Shown here: positions 1-15,300 of the stretch, in pieces
Position numbering within the stretch: position 1 is the stretch's first letter
Layout of the letters: each line of letters starts with the position of its first letter
Origin: Pomphorhynchus laevis
Taxonomy: Eukaryota > Acanthocephala > Palaeacanthocephala > Echinorhynchida > Pomphorhynchidae
NCBI GenBank assembly: GCA_012934845.2
Contig: WNNJ02001684.1
Span: 124,001 to 188,000 of the forward strand
DNA length: 64,000 nucleotides
Reading direction: 5' to 3'
Translations under genes and position numbers: made by a program
The notes under the pieces: generated by a model
Seen by the model: the letters and a program-made list of their open reading frames with translations, nothing else
What the model was told of the DNA's origin: nothing
The model's database searches: none

Positions 1-188
1 TTATTAATGTCCTTAACCTCAAAAAAGGCAATATTAATAAATAATTAATTATATTATAAAAGGGTTTTAATAAGGATTAAAATAGCTTCAAAAAGCTGCC
101 GGTAACATTTATAATTAAACTCAGATTTTCATAAGTACATTTATATATTAATTTGACCAAAGATAAATTTAAGTAATTATTAATTTAC

Positions 189-384
189 CCAATGAAAAGT
201 TTGTACTCTACCTCTACTGGATGTTCATTAAGACTCTTCCACCGATTTGAGAAGGAATTAAATCTTTCAATTAAATATCCTTTGATAGGCGCACCTCCGT
301 CTTCGACCGGCGGATTCCATTCAATCTTAATGTAATTTGAATCTCTTGAAACGCAAACAGGTTTACTAGGGCTATCAGGTACGT
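189..384 (-). CDS. Twitchin-like exon 28: fourth Fn3 domain, first part; gene continues beyond window
   Basis: Shows DVPDSPSKPVCVSRDSNY, then IKIEWNPPVEDGGAPIKGYL and RWKSLNEHPVE. Two donors are possible: GG|GTAAAT ending at 189, or GAG|GTAGAG 19 bases earlier in the transcript. The first keeps the strand E-Y-K-L-F, which fits Fn3 better. The rest of the domain lies outside the window. Confidence 0.82.
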
Positions 385-3300
385 CTAAATCAAAAAGACT
401 GATTGATCGCCAAAGTAACATCTCTTTATGTGCATTTAAAATACTGGTTGAGTGTTTATAAAAAAATAATTTGAAAATTTTTAAGTTCAAAATATTTCAA
501 TCTAAACTTTAATTAACATGAAGAGTAGGCTGATACATATGTTGAAAGATCTTTCTGAATTCTGTAAGCTGAATGTATCAATCCACTGTCACGCGGCTGA
601 ACGATAATCTAAATCTATCATCTATCACAAGCAAATTCATCAATAGTTCCATCAATATCCATGTTGATTAATAGACGAAAACTCTAAATTTTAGCCTAAA
701 ACTGTTGTCTAGAAAAAATAATATTTTGTAAAGAAGAAAAAATGTACCTAGATATAATCTTTTATACTTTATTTTTCTATCATATTTTTATTTATTCGTT
801 TCTCATAGCTTTTAAATTTGAATTAATAAAAGTACTTAGTAATTTACTTAAAATTGATTTCCAATCTGTCTATAATCAAAAGAGGATAACAATCATGAAT
901 CGTAAATATTAAATTGTAACATCTCAACATTACTGAGGATCTAACCCAGGATCTCATTTAAATCAGAAAAGGTGCTAATTTGACAAATTGTTGATTTTGA
1001 ATGACAACACACACCGAACAACTCATTTGTACTATAATTTGTAACACCGGCATAATCGTAGTACAGTATAAATCACAATTGATAGCAATTAAATAAAGAA
1101 AGTTATGATTATATTTATATTCTTACAACATGATTAATTACAACTTGTGCACATTTAAATGTACAGATATTACGTTAAAACAATGCCTAGCTTAAGTTGT
1201 ATGAGTGAGCAAATATTTATTCTTATTATTTGATAGTATTCACAATTACGGATAATGTCGACGGTGACATAAGTTTAAATTAATGACTTTGTGCTTTAAA
1301 CTGTTGATATGTAAATAATGTGTTTGCAATATAATATTTTATAAAGATTTTTTGAAATGAAAATTCTTGCGATAGAAATAGTAAAGAAATAGAAATATCA
1401 AAATATATTATCAGTTAATAAAATCATTTATTATCTTTTAAATTGTTTTAAGGATTATAGAGCAATGTTATACTGTATTAATATTATATATAAGTTAATA
1501 AAAAGTTAAATTAGTGAAATTGAAAATACAGTTGTTTAAATGCAATATTACGATATCAAACATAAATATTAACATTTCTTTATCAATTTAATTAGCGATA
1601 ATTATGTTCACTTAATAATATAATAATATAATACCGTATGGATCCCGGGCAGTAATAAATTCATCTGTGTATACATAATCAGAACGACCGTACAAGTTTT
1701 CCGCCGCCACTCTAAACTTATAATTATGATTTTCCAGCAATTTTTTCATAACAAAGGATGTGGTTGATATGGAATCCGTTGCCATTACCCATCGACCAGA
1801 CTCCTCGTCCATACGCTCAATCACATAATTTCTAAAGATTGTAAAATAGTGATTTAAAGCTTTATTCGAGATAAGTCTGTAAAAAATAGTTAATTAAAAT
1901 ATACAAACCTTTCAACAGTCAGGTTAGAAGTCTTATTGATTTAGTATCAATAAATTCTACTAAATTACTAAATTCGTTTACTGAATAATATATTTTAGTG
2001 AATGTATTACTAAAATGCAACTGCAAAGCCTAGTATTTATTCTAGTTTTAAATATTTTGGATTAATACTAAATACTTTGTCTAAATATTTGGATTGTATT
2101 AATATGAAATTACAAATAATTAATTGTATTAAACTATTTAATTATTACAAAAAAAATAAAATTATACATACGTTACGGTGGATCCACCATCATCAACAGG
2201 AGGCTCCCATGAAATTGTAGCTTTATTCTTAAAGATATCAGATACTGAAATTGGACCTTTAGGTACCGATGGAACGCCTTTAAATAAAATAAATAATAAA
2301 ATTGTTAAAACACAAAATGTCAAACCTTTCACGACTACTTGAAAATTAGCTGATTCAAATCCCAGTTCATTTTCAACTGTAACAGTGTACTTCCCACCAT
2401 CTGTTTTTTGAACATCATATATTATTAACGTTGAATTTGAATCGTCAGTTTTCACAGTACGTTCAATATTATCAAAATCTATTAGCTGAAAATAAAGCTT
2501 TTATAAACAAAAATGCAAAGCTTAAATAACTTGATTACTTAAAATATTTAAAAACTTTTGTCATTTATTTATGCATGGATTTAATGTACACACAAAGTGG
2601 GATAATATTATACACTAACTACTGTAGTATTATACAATATAACTTACATTGATATGCTATAACTTAACTTATTATATAATATAACTTATAGCTTATATTA
2701 TAAATTATTATATATTACATAAACCTAGACGCCATCAACATCTTTGACAACTTCGAAAACTTGGAACGTAATATAAGAAGAAATTATAATATTCAATGAA
2801 CAATAAAAACTTAGATAATTCCATTAGTGTTGTTCCTTTGTTTATATCACGGTAGCTGAGAAGCAAAATTGGCTTTAAATATTAAAAAAGGATAATATTT
2901 TTTAAAGGTAATATGATATTATCAATTCTTAAAATTCAAATATGCTGCGACCAGTAAAATATTTTAAGAAAAAAATTTTCGATAAAAACATAGCTATAAT
3001 ATTTAATTATTAATATACAATTTTATATTTATCTAGCTTTTATTATTTTATAAAAATATTAAAAAAAAGATCAAACAATTAACCATAACTTACTGAATCA
3101 TTAAATTTCCATGTTACAGTTGGAGATGGTACACCAGTAAACGAGCAATAAATATTAAGTTTTTGTCCCTGCTTTAACTCCAAGGAAGTCTTGGATTTCT
3201 CAATAATTCGCGGTGAACCTACAATTACATGAATATGCAAATATTAAGCACAGAGTCTTATTCAAAATATTTAATATTTTAATTAATAATATTATTTCAA

Positions 3301-6300
3301 TTAATATATTGATTGGAATAATGTCTAGAAAAAAAGTATGTAAAAAATAATTTCCGAAATATTAATTGAAATAATTTATTATCTAATATATTAATTGGAA
3401 TAATGTCTAGAAAAACATATGTAAAAAATAATTTGCAAAATATTAATTAATTTCAATTAAAAATATAATTATATGAAATAGTATAAATTGTAGGTTTATG
3501 CCGTAAATCTGACATAATTAAATTTAAAATAAGCTTGTATGAAATTAATGCATACTATATAATACTCAATATAAGTAAGAATTGCAACAATATGTAATAA
3601 TATTGGCTTTCTTAAAAATCATTTAAATAATTTAATAGATGAATATTTAAAACTTGGTTATTATCAAATACCATAAAACAGAAAATAGTAAAATATATAA
3701 ATCAACACAATAATATAAAGAATAAATTTAAACTCTTAAGTGGCAAATTTTTATGGATGGATAATAAATAATATACTTTGTATTAGAATAAGATACTATA
3801 TAATCAAATTTAATCAGAGGAAATACGTCCTTAACACGTATTTGGCCCCGATGCTATGTTGGGTCGAGGAATTGAGGCCGAAAACGATGAAATAGCAGCT
3901 CATACTTATGATCTATAATTTTAATTCTAATTAATTTTAATTCTAATATGTTTTATTTATTACTCTTTTCATAAAAATTTCGAATTATACAAATTCATTT
4001 TAAGATAAATATATTTTCTATTTTAAGATTTTTAGGACAAAATGTAAACGTCATTTAAGTGTTCTGATTAAAATATGCAGGTTAGAAAATATTCAAATAG
4101 ATAAATTAAACAAAATTTCAAATCAATAATATAATATGGTTTCTCTTACTTTTTAAAGCTAATGTTTTGATTATGCCTGAGCTCTCACTTGGGTGTCCAA
4201 CACCTACACGATTTCTTGCTCTAATTCTGAATTCGTATCCAGTTGACTCTTGTAAGTTAGGAATTGTAGCCGTCAGTTTTTCTGAATTATCAACAGTCAT
4301 GACCTAAAATGAGGATGACTTTGAAATAGTTACTAATTAATTTTTAAAAATTACAATAATTTTATATTATAATTTAATTTCATGTGTAAATCCGTAAACA
4401 GCATTTTTATTGAAATGAACACAAGCGTTGATGATTATAAATAAAGTATATCGTCAATCAAGAAGCCATCCTGTGTCGTCATATAACTTGTGATAAATGA
4501 CGAAAAGAATTGAAAAATTAATTAATTTTATTAACCACCATTCAACGAATTCATATAATGAACATAATTCATATAATTTTATTGTGTATCATATAATATA
4601 TTACAATTTTATTAGATCTTTACAAAATTATATTTTTATATATTAATAATACCTTTAAAATATTACTTCAAATATATTAATAGGTGATTATAAAATATAA
4701 AAATTAAATATCATATTAATATTCAATTAATTATATATTTTATATATAAATTTATCATATACTTTATTATCTTATTAAAATTTATATAATTATATAATAT
4801 ATTTCATTATCTGATTAAAAATCATATAATTATATTATATATTTTGTAGTTGACAAAATATAATAAAGCATCGCTTTTGGTTTACTTGCTAGCACTATAA
4901 ATATATATAATGTGATTGCGATAATATTGCTTTTGACGAAATCTCGCTATGCACGGTAAATTGCTATTCTATGAAGACAAATGATATCCTACAAAGACGA
5001 AAGTGCTATTCTAAATGTTATACTCTTAAATTCTATCCTATGAAGACAAATATTGTAGTTTACACATCCTATGATAAAGTGTTTTTATGGAAGACTTGGT
5101 TTATTTGCTCAAAAGTAGTGTATGTATGCTAATTTAACATTTTGTTTAAATGCAACATTTTATTTTAAATACTTTAAATAATTTAATATTAGCGAGCATA
5201 GAAAGTAACAAATAGATAATTGAGTTACTATTCTTATTAAAACAAAATTTTTAAAAACGAAAATAGTCCGGCTAGAATAATTCTTTATTCTAATCAAAGA
5301 CAAAGTCTAACACAAAGAAATTAAAATTCTTTTCAAAATTTCAGTAAATGTTTGATGCCTTCTTCAAATAGATGACATCAAATAGACACCAAATAGATAA
5401 TCTCTGAACTTTATTGTGGTTGATACATCCTATGATTAAGTGTTTTTTATCGAAGACTGTTTATTTGAGAATTAAGACATTTAATAAGTTTAAAAACATA
5501 ATATAATATTTAAAGTATTATTTGAAGTTCAGTATTAAATATGTCTAAATAGAAATACAAAATTGGTTGTATTTATGGAAACATAATATATACTAGATTA
5601 TACTATTCAGCAAGATTACACTTGTATTTTCAAGTTACATTTGAAATAACAATGCGTATGATACCAATATTTAGAAAATGTATTTCGTTGATGCTTGTAA
5701 GGATGAAATTGGGGTAAAACAATTTTAGAAAAGTATAAAAAACAATAAATAGATTTAATAGCTGTACGTCAGTATATCAAGCGAAAATGGCTTTGTTATT
5801 GTCAGTACAACAAGGACGGATATAGATTGGATGAGATCTGGTATTTAATTCTGATTTCATAAGGAAATACTGTACTTTTAAGGAATATGCAAGCTGATGT
5901 ATGGGTAAAATAAGAAGTAGATATAATAAATGTAATATAATTATATTAAATACTAGTTATAGTAATAAAAATTGACTTTAATGTAAAAAGAATGCATTTT
6001 TAATTTTAAAAATACATTTTTAAATATATTTTAATTATATACATTAAAATTATATTAAACGATTGTAAAATAATATATCATCAATATTTACATTATAGAT
6101 TGTAATTTTTATTTATTATATACCGATATAGATATTTTTATTATCTATGATGTCACTATAAAAATATTTTATTAAAAAAATTGGTTCTGCCAATAAAACC
6201 TCGTTTTTAACTGAAGTGTAAAAATATGGTTTTATGTATCTAGTTAAGATTTCAAGGTATATAAATATTTAAATAAAGATTTAAAAAATTGATTCTGCTA

Positions 6301-9300
6301 ATAAAACCTCGTTTTTAACTGAAGATGTAAAAATATGATTTTGTGTTTAGATTTCAAGGTATATTCCATATGTATGGACAATAATAAGACAATTGAGATC
6401 GGAAAATTACGTTTAACTTATGTGTTTTAATTATTTCAATCATTTAAGAATTATATTTAAATTATTTGGCATATATTGGTTCTTGTTTAATGAATACGTT
6501 TTTAATTTTTATTTAAAATTAATAAAACATTGTATAAATTTCTTTTAAATTTTATGTAATTTTCTATATTAAGCTTCATTTAAAATATTATAAATAGTAA
6601 TTTCAGTGTTGAATGAAATATTAAAGTAAGTAACGAGGAAGTTTATGATGTTGCGTGTAGATAGTATCGACGGCAGATCGTAAATTATTTATGAAGAACG
6701 TAAATTATTGATGGCAAAGCGTAAATTATCGGCCACAGAGCGTAAGTTGTCGACCGAGAGCGTAGATTATCGACGGATAATGTAAATTATCGACGGTATA
6801 GCATAAATTATTTAAGTGTTTAAGTTTCAAAAATGATGCACATGAAAATTTAATACACAGATGTTATTCAAAATAAATCATCAATATGCAAAGTGATTCA
6901 AAAACACTAAATGAGTGTTACTGAAATGAAGGTTTAAAAACACCCGTATCATCACAACAACCTGTTTATATTTTATTAAACAAGTGGCAGTGGGAGGTTC
7001 TTTTTAAATTGACCTGTTTGATTCCAAACAACAAGACTCTTTACAAAGACACTATCACTTAATTCGAAGACGGTAGTTTAGAACATGCATGACAGACTTT
7101 AAGTTTGCATAGTCGAATTTAAAATCTTTTATATTTGATATTATTTGGCCAGCTGGTAATTAGGATCGATATTTTATCTTATTATATCACCGTTATTTCA
7201 TCGTAATATTTCATAATTTTCCACAGTTAAAATTGAGATTTTTAATCCAAGTCGTTGATTTTATAAGTCAAATTATGATACTTAAATGTATTACTTAAAT
7301 TTAATATTACAAAATAATTATTAATTTTTTATTCTTCGCACTGCCGCATTGATTTAAATAAAAATAATTATTGAAAATAACTAATAATTATTTTCAATAA
7401 TTATTAAAAATAATTAGATTACCTTCTCCCATGCGCCAGCAAGACCAGTTTTAACTTCTACGTCATAGCTGCTAATTACAGCACCTCCGTCATCGCCTGA
7501 AAAGCTCCACTCTATTGTAATTTCGTTGGGTGTTTGGCTTTTAACTACAGGAATGCTAGGGCATTCAGGAATTTCTAAAGTAGAATTAAGTAGAATGAAA
7601 ATCACGAAATGCATTGATGATAAACATGGATATTTATCTAAAAAGGCTTTTAATGTTAACCACCTAACATCAAATATAATATTTTTTTAAATATTTATTT
7701 ATAATATCAATTTCATTACATATTCTATGTAACACTAAAATATCATTTGTATTAGTACGAACTTAATGAACATATAGCATTTACTCACAATTACATTACA
7801 ATCATATAAAGGTAATTTAACTTACTTGTATTGTTTAATTCTAAATGAGATTGTCATCTTTCATTCACAAGATGTCATTAATTAAGATTGTTTGTTCTGT
7901 TTATTCTATACTTGTTTCTAGTTCACATTCAATAATTAGGGGAGTTTAATGGATTAAGAAATTCCTTTTATAATTAAATTTAATTAAAATAATTTAATAA
8001 TATTTTAAAGAATTTTAAATAATTTTATCTATTAAAAATATTCTTTGTTAAGATATAAATAATATATTTATCTACATGTTTGTTTTGTTTATTCTATACT
8101 TGTTTCTAGTTCACATTCAATTATTGTGTGGGGATTTTAATGGATTAAGAAATTCCTTTTATAATTAAATTTAATTAAAATAATTTAATAATATTTTAAA
8201 GAATTTTTAATAATTTTATCTATTGAAAATATTCTTTGTCAAGATATAAATAATATATTATCTACTTGTTTGTTTTTGTTTATTTTATACTTGTTACTAT
8301 TTCACATTCAATTATTGTGGGGGGGAGTTTAATGGATTAAGAAATTCCTTTTATAATTACATTTAATTAAAATAATTTAATAATATTTTAAAGAATTGTA
8401 AATAATTTTATCTATTAAAAATATTCTTTGTTAAGATATAAATAATATATTATCTACTTGTTGGTTTTGTTTATTTTATACTTGTTTCTATTTCATATTC
8501 AATTATTGTGGGAGGAGTTTCATGGATTAACAAATTCCTTTTATAATTAAATTTAATTAAAATAATTTAATAATATTTTAAAGAATTTTAAATAATTTTA
8601 TCTATTAAAAATATTCTTTGTTAAGATATAAATAATATATTTATCTACATGTTTGTTTTGTTTATTCTATACTTGTTTCTAGTTCACATTCAATTATTGT
8701 GGGAGGAGTTTAATGGATTAAGAAATTCCTTTTATATAAATAGAAAAGTACTTACTGCACTTATCTTCTATTAATATTGGTTTGTTGCATTGTAAGTATT
8801 CACTCGAACCTATATTATTCACTGCCTTTACTCTAAAATCATAGCTTATTCCGTCTTTTAGACGTTGAATGTTGCAATTAAGATTTGCATCATCAGATGT
8901 CAATTGATCTATGACTGTCCAATTTGATTTGTTACGATCTTTCGCTTCAATAATGTATTTTGTGATTTTACTATCACCGTCATCCAACGGTTGCTTCCAG
9001 CTTAATGAACAACATTTACTAGCTGTATTTATAGCTATAAGTGGACCAATAGGTCTTCCTGGTACATCTAAAGTAAACATATTGATTAAATCTAATATTA
9101 TAATATATTCGTATAATATCAAATCTACAGCGATCGATTACTCAAATGTGTCATCTAATTAATCTAATCCATAGCTTCACATAGACTTTGTAAAATATAT
9201 AAAACAAAATATAAAATTTCTAATTAAATTTATAGTTTATTTATTTTTCGAAATCGTTGATGCTTTATAATCTAATCATTAATTTAGACAATCTAATTGA

Positions 9301-12300
9301 GCGCTAAATTATATCATTTATAGATAAAAATAGATGTCATCTATTTTACAAAAAGATAACATCTATTTGTGAATTACGTAACAATTTGAGTTGTGCAGCA
9401 GCCCTACTGATGAAACTCAAAAGTTGAAACAGCATTATTCCCATTTATTCAATCAGAATAATTAATTATTATTAATTATTAATACGTAAATTATGAATTT
9501 ATATGATTATTATTTTAATAAACGTTTTAATGTGCGAAATAGGACGCACTGATCTTCAAGTGAAATAATTTAGTAAAAACTTAAAATGCTCTTAATAAAG
9601 TGCTTACTTTTTAATAGACGACTTTTCAAATGACTTATTTATTTGTAACAAAATTTAGCTATGATTAGATACAAAGATTAAATAATTAAATAATTAATAA
9701 TTAAATAATTAATTATTATTCAGAATAGATTAAAAGGCATCAATTGAAACTTTGTAGGCTATTTGCATAACTAGATCTTTCACTACAGACAATCAACAAA
9801 ACACAATTGAATGTCGGACTGAACACACAGTGGATAAAACTGTATCAATTTACCTTGTACCACCACTTTAAAGTCAACTTCATCACTGCCGCAATTGTTC
9901 GCTACTTTCAATCTGTAATTACCAGAATCTCGCTCTCTTATTGCATTCGGAATTTCAAGTGATATACATTCCTTGTCCATATCCATTGTGTAGAATTCTG
10001 TGTTCAACGGCTTGTCATTAACATGCCATTCAATTGTTGGACTAGGATATCCTAAAAATACATTGATCGATACTTTATGATTTTGTGCTATATTTAAATA
10101 ATTAAAAAACTTTTTTCAACAAACAATAATTATATTTTAAGTTTAGTCAATTTTTTGTTAGTTGTGCAAAATCTCATGGTTATTAGCAGTACGGGCATGC
10201 CCAATATGAACTGTCCCGTGACTAGGTATTCTCACCACACATAAACGTATCATGATAGCCAGAAAGCGAAACCCTTTAGATTAATGTCATTTTATGTATA
10301 TTATAATCGAGCTAAACATCTGGTAAAATGTTGAATCTTCAAATTTAGTCTGTTCACTCTAATAAGTGAACAAATTTATCCAGGTAGCCTCATTCTTAAT
10401 AAAACCAATATTAATGATAAAGATAGTATTTATCTATATATGAACGTTTAATTAATATTAATAAAAGTTATTCTTAACTTATATCGTAAAGATGACATAT
10501 TTAAAAGTACAATTTAATTTAATTTTTATTTACAAGATACATAGGCTACGTTAGCTGATCTGATTTAATGTTCCTCAAGCATATTTCACAGGGTAAGAGC
10601 AGTGTTTTTATCTAATTTATCCAGGTAGCCTTATTCAATGAAGTTGTTTATTGAAGTCATTATTTCAATAAATTCGGTATGGACACGTTCTTAAATAAAA
10701 TCAAAAATTAGTGACATATTAGTGGAATACATTGAATCCAAAGATCACAACATTCTTCCAGTGAATAGATAGCTGTAGTGTTGTAGTGTTGTATCAATTT
10801 TTTCACCATAAAAGTTATGGTGCAAAATTTGATAATAAACATTGCTTAAAAGACAAAGATAAATGAGTAATAAACAGGAGGCATAATATTAGAACAAATA
10901 TAAAATTATTCTTGCAATGATGAAATAAAATTTGGATTGTGTTATTATTTCAAATTAAAATTTAATTTTTTGTAGATTCTCCTAAAAATGAAATGCATTA
11001 ACAACAAAGTGATGGAAATTCAAAATTGATCACATAATCTTTTTCAAAATTTTAATTTCCAAATCAAAAATTTCTTACTGACTAAATCGCTGCTATATAG
11101 AGCCAATTCAGAATATTGTTTCTCGAAATGGTTTTCGAAATAGTTTACATGTGATAAAAGAATTATAATAAAGAAATATATTTATGTTATACATAAATCA
11201 TAATTATATATTATATGATAAATATCAGTTACATATTTTAAATGTAAAAGTCCCAAGGTGTATCCTGAGTATAAGGTATTTTTTACGTTCAACTGCATTA
11301 CAAACGTCTAGAGATTTAATGTGTTGAAAATATAGAGATAAATGTAATTGTGATTAAAGATAAAATAAAGTAAAACTAATTTACAATTTATGCTATTATA
11401 ATTCAAATAGCAATGTTTTCTTTCGTTATGTACGATGAAGGGACTTAATGTGAAAAGAAAATAATTTATCCCTAGAATTCTACAATATTTCGATGTTTCA
11501 CCATCATCAGATCATAAAGAGTTTCAACGACAATTTGGTTTTCAACGTTTTGATTTAATAATGCGAACGCACACTAAATTCGAGAATATTATAAAGCCAT
11601 ATAAAATATATAAAATCAAGAAAGGCTGATTATATAAAAATATACATTATTCATTATTATGCTCATTAATTAATTTTCATAAGTTAATTTAATTAAATAA
11701 TTAATTAACTAATTAATTAGTTACAAATTATTTCATTAATTTTAATTAATTTTCATAAGTAGAATTAATTTTTATTTATTAAATTTTATTTATTTTTTAC
11801 TTTTATTTTTTTATTTTTTTTTATTTATTTTTAATAAGTTAAAAATATTTATGTTAGTTTTGTTCATAGATCAATGATGATAATAAAATTCGTTCATATC
11901 CTTCCGGCAAATAATTATAATAAATTGATTTAGACAATTAATTATAACTAGAAATTAATTTGCTAAATTACCTTCGAATGGAATCTTTAATTTAATTGTA
12001 TCTTTAGCTTTCACTGAAATAACTTTAGGAATGTTGCTAAGTTTTAGTTTTGGCTTTTTTGCTTCTAAATATGTAAACAATACTGTTATTTCGTTTTATT
12101 TAAAAGTCCAGCACCTCGTTCAACGTTAACAGAGCACGTATCCTCCTGTTCTTTATTTAAACGCACTTTATACACACCAGCGTCTAATATGCTTGCATTT
12201 GGTATCAAAATCCAGTACTGACTTTTGTCATTGTCAATTTGAATTCTAAAATTAATTGTCGTTTAAAAATTTAATTATTTAATAAATCTAAAAATTACTT

Positions 12301-15300
12301 AAACATTGAGTAAACTAAATTACTTAAACTGAATACTCAAAATTCCACATTGAAACTAGACAATTTAAATGCTAGCGTTTTGATGTTTGTGTTGTTAATT
12401 ATTTACAAAGTGTGTTTATAAATTATTTATAAATTGTAAATATATAAATTGTTTATATATTGTTGCGATAAATTAAGTCCCTTTTACTGTTCTTGACAAT
12501 AAGCCATTAAAATGTTAACTTTACACTTCTAATACAAACAATATTACTTTACAAATGTTTACTGAACACTTATAAACAATATAAATGTTTATGCATCAAT
12601 TTCTTTTTAATATATTTATAATTAATTATTTCTAAAGCTTTATTATTATATATATTTACTGTTAAGTATTAATTTATTAAACTACGAATTGTACGTTAAT
12701 TTACAAGAAAATAATTAACAAAAATTAATTATTACAATCTGCAACATACATGTCAAATTTGCTTAAAATATTTTTAGACAAATAATAAGTTGATTGTCGA
12801 AAAATACATGACTTATAGATTAGATTAGAATTTATAAGTACCAAATATCATCATAAACATCATAAATTATTCGAACTTATGGCAATAGCTTACAATATGA
12901 TATTTTAATCATTTTACTATTAATTTCTTTAATATTGCTGTTGTTTAAAACGAAAACTGTAATGACGTATACAGCTTGAAGTGGAACGGAAAATATACTC
13001 TGATCATATCTGGCAATGTTCACCTCTCAAATAAACTTACTTGTCGTTAGGTAATATTCGATTGTTATCCTTAAACCATTCCAATATTTGACGTTTCTTA
13101 GTATTCAGTTCGATCTCCAATTTTAAATTTTCATTTTCAATAATAGAAGTATCTTCTAGATGTTTCGTAATTCTGATCGCGGCTACAACGAACAAGGACA
13201 ATTTTTAGATATAAAACAAACATGTGAAAACTTATGCCAATTAAAAATATTTAATAAACCTCGACTTAATTAAGTGGCAAATATCGAAAGTACGAAATAT
13301 AATTGTATTTAATCAACTGTATAACTTAATTAAATTAATAATTAATTTTGAAATTAATTTAAATGTTACATTAAAACTATCTAAAAACTTTATATGATAA
13401 TTATCAGTTTAATCAACTGAATTACTTGTAATTAAATTAATAATTAACTTTTTAATTACTTTAAAAGTAAAATTGAAATTATTTAATAGGTTAAGATAAT
13501 AAGTATCTGTTTAAATAACTGAATTATCAATAATTATATTTATAATTTAATTAAAAATTAATTATTTTCTAAATAATAAGTTATTGGTTATTAATATAAT
13601 TCAAATTATTTAAGTATTTATAAATATAATATCAATTATAAGAAATAATCATTTATGGACAAATTGTCTTCTAATTTTCGAAGATTTCAACAAAAGTAAA
13701 AGATGCATAATAAACTGTGTAATATTTATGTTTGATAATAACAAATTACTCATTAAAATATAGATATAATTATTATAAATAATTTAATATATAATATTAA
13801 AATATATAATATAATAAATATAATATAATAATATAATAAATCGTTCACGGCGTATAAACATCGAGAAGAAACAAGAGAATGTTAATCACGAATTTTCAAC
13901 TATTTCAATAGTCCTTTTCAAGTGATACAATTAATTGTATTAATATCACTCTTCGATTATCAAATGTTTTAACATTAAAATATAGATATAATTATTATAA
14001 ATAATTTAATATATAATATTAAAATATATAATATAATAAATATAATATAATAATATAATAAATCGTTCACGGCGTATAAACATCGAGAAGAAACAAGAGA
14101 ATGTTAATCACGAATTTTCACGAAATTTCAAGTGATACAATTAATTGTATCACTTGAAAAGGACTATTGAAATAGTTGAAAATTCGTGATTAACATTCTC
14201 TTGTTTCTTCTCGATGTTTATACGCCGTGAACGATTAATGAACACATCGAATGTATCAATGGACAATATAATAAATATTTAAGTGAATTTAGAAAGCATA
14301 TTTATTAAGATATAACATATTTATATTACATATTTATTCATATTCACTGTTTCTATAGTTTTGTAAAGTTTTATTATAAATTTTTAATGCGGTCAAATTA
14401 GACTACATTAGCAAATTTACATTTATTTTTTATTGTTAATATGTACCAAAAAATTATCAAGAAATAAATCCAGTAATAATGAGACACTCATCGTATTAAT
14501 AGAATAGAAAATATAATCGAAATTGCATTATTATAAACTATTATTAGCATTGCATAGTAAAATTCCTTAAGTGATTAATAATTTCCATAATTGTTTTTTT
14601 GATACCAGTTTATTTTGATAAAAGCTAAGATAGACAAAAATAATGATTCTTCACCATTTCCTCTTAATACGTAACTGCTTCCTAAATAAGCTGCTGTTAT
14701 CGTTTGTATACATGTCTATATGCCCATTATTAAAAATTATAAGTTAAAATCTGTGAAATACATTAAATGCACAGACCTAAATTTATATACATAGAACTTG
14801 TTCGTAAATATTTAACATTTATAAATTGTAATAAAGAATTATAATATATACGTACGTATGACAGTCATCTTAGTTGGGCAGGACATCACTCCAGTTTTAC
14901 ATTGGAATTTGCCAGTATCCAAAGATGGTTTTGCATTTTTAATATGCAATCGTCTAATGTAGTTATCAACTTCAAATCGATATCTAGAGTCGCTTTCTTC
15001 ATTCAGGAGCTTTAATCGAAAATAGAACTATTACTGATGACAGAATTTATTTAACAATGTATTCGAAAATAAAACTATTACTGATGACAGAATTTATTTA
15101 ACAATGTATACAAAAGGCAATATAAAAGCATACGCAATTAGGACATTTCCAATACCTGTGTTGGAAATAAACATTTCCAACACTAATATATAATGTATAT
15201 TGCACAAATGTGCACTATACATTATATATTAATGTGTACTTTGGTAGTACACAAATGTCCTGAGTAAACAACGGTTTAGGATTTCTTACGAAATGCGGCA

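Noticed and set aside
6655-6820. CRISPR-like array
   Set aside because: Units are contiguous and degenerate with no unique spacers, and this is eukaryotic DNA.
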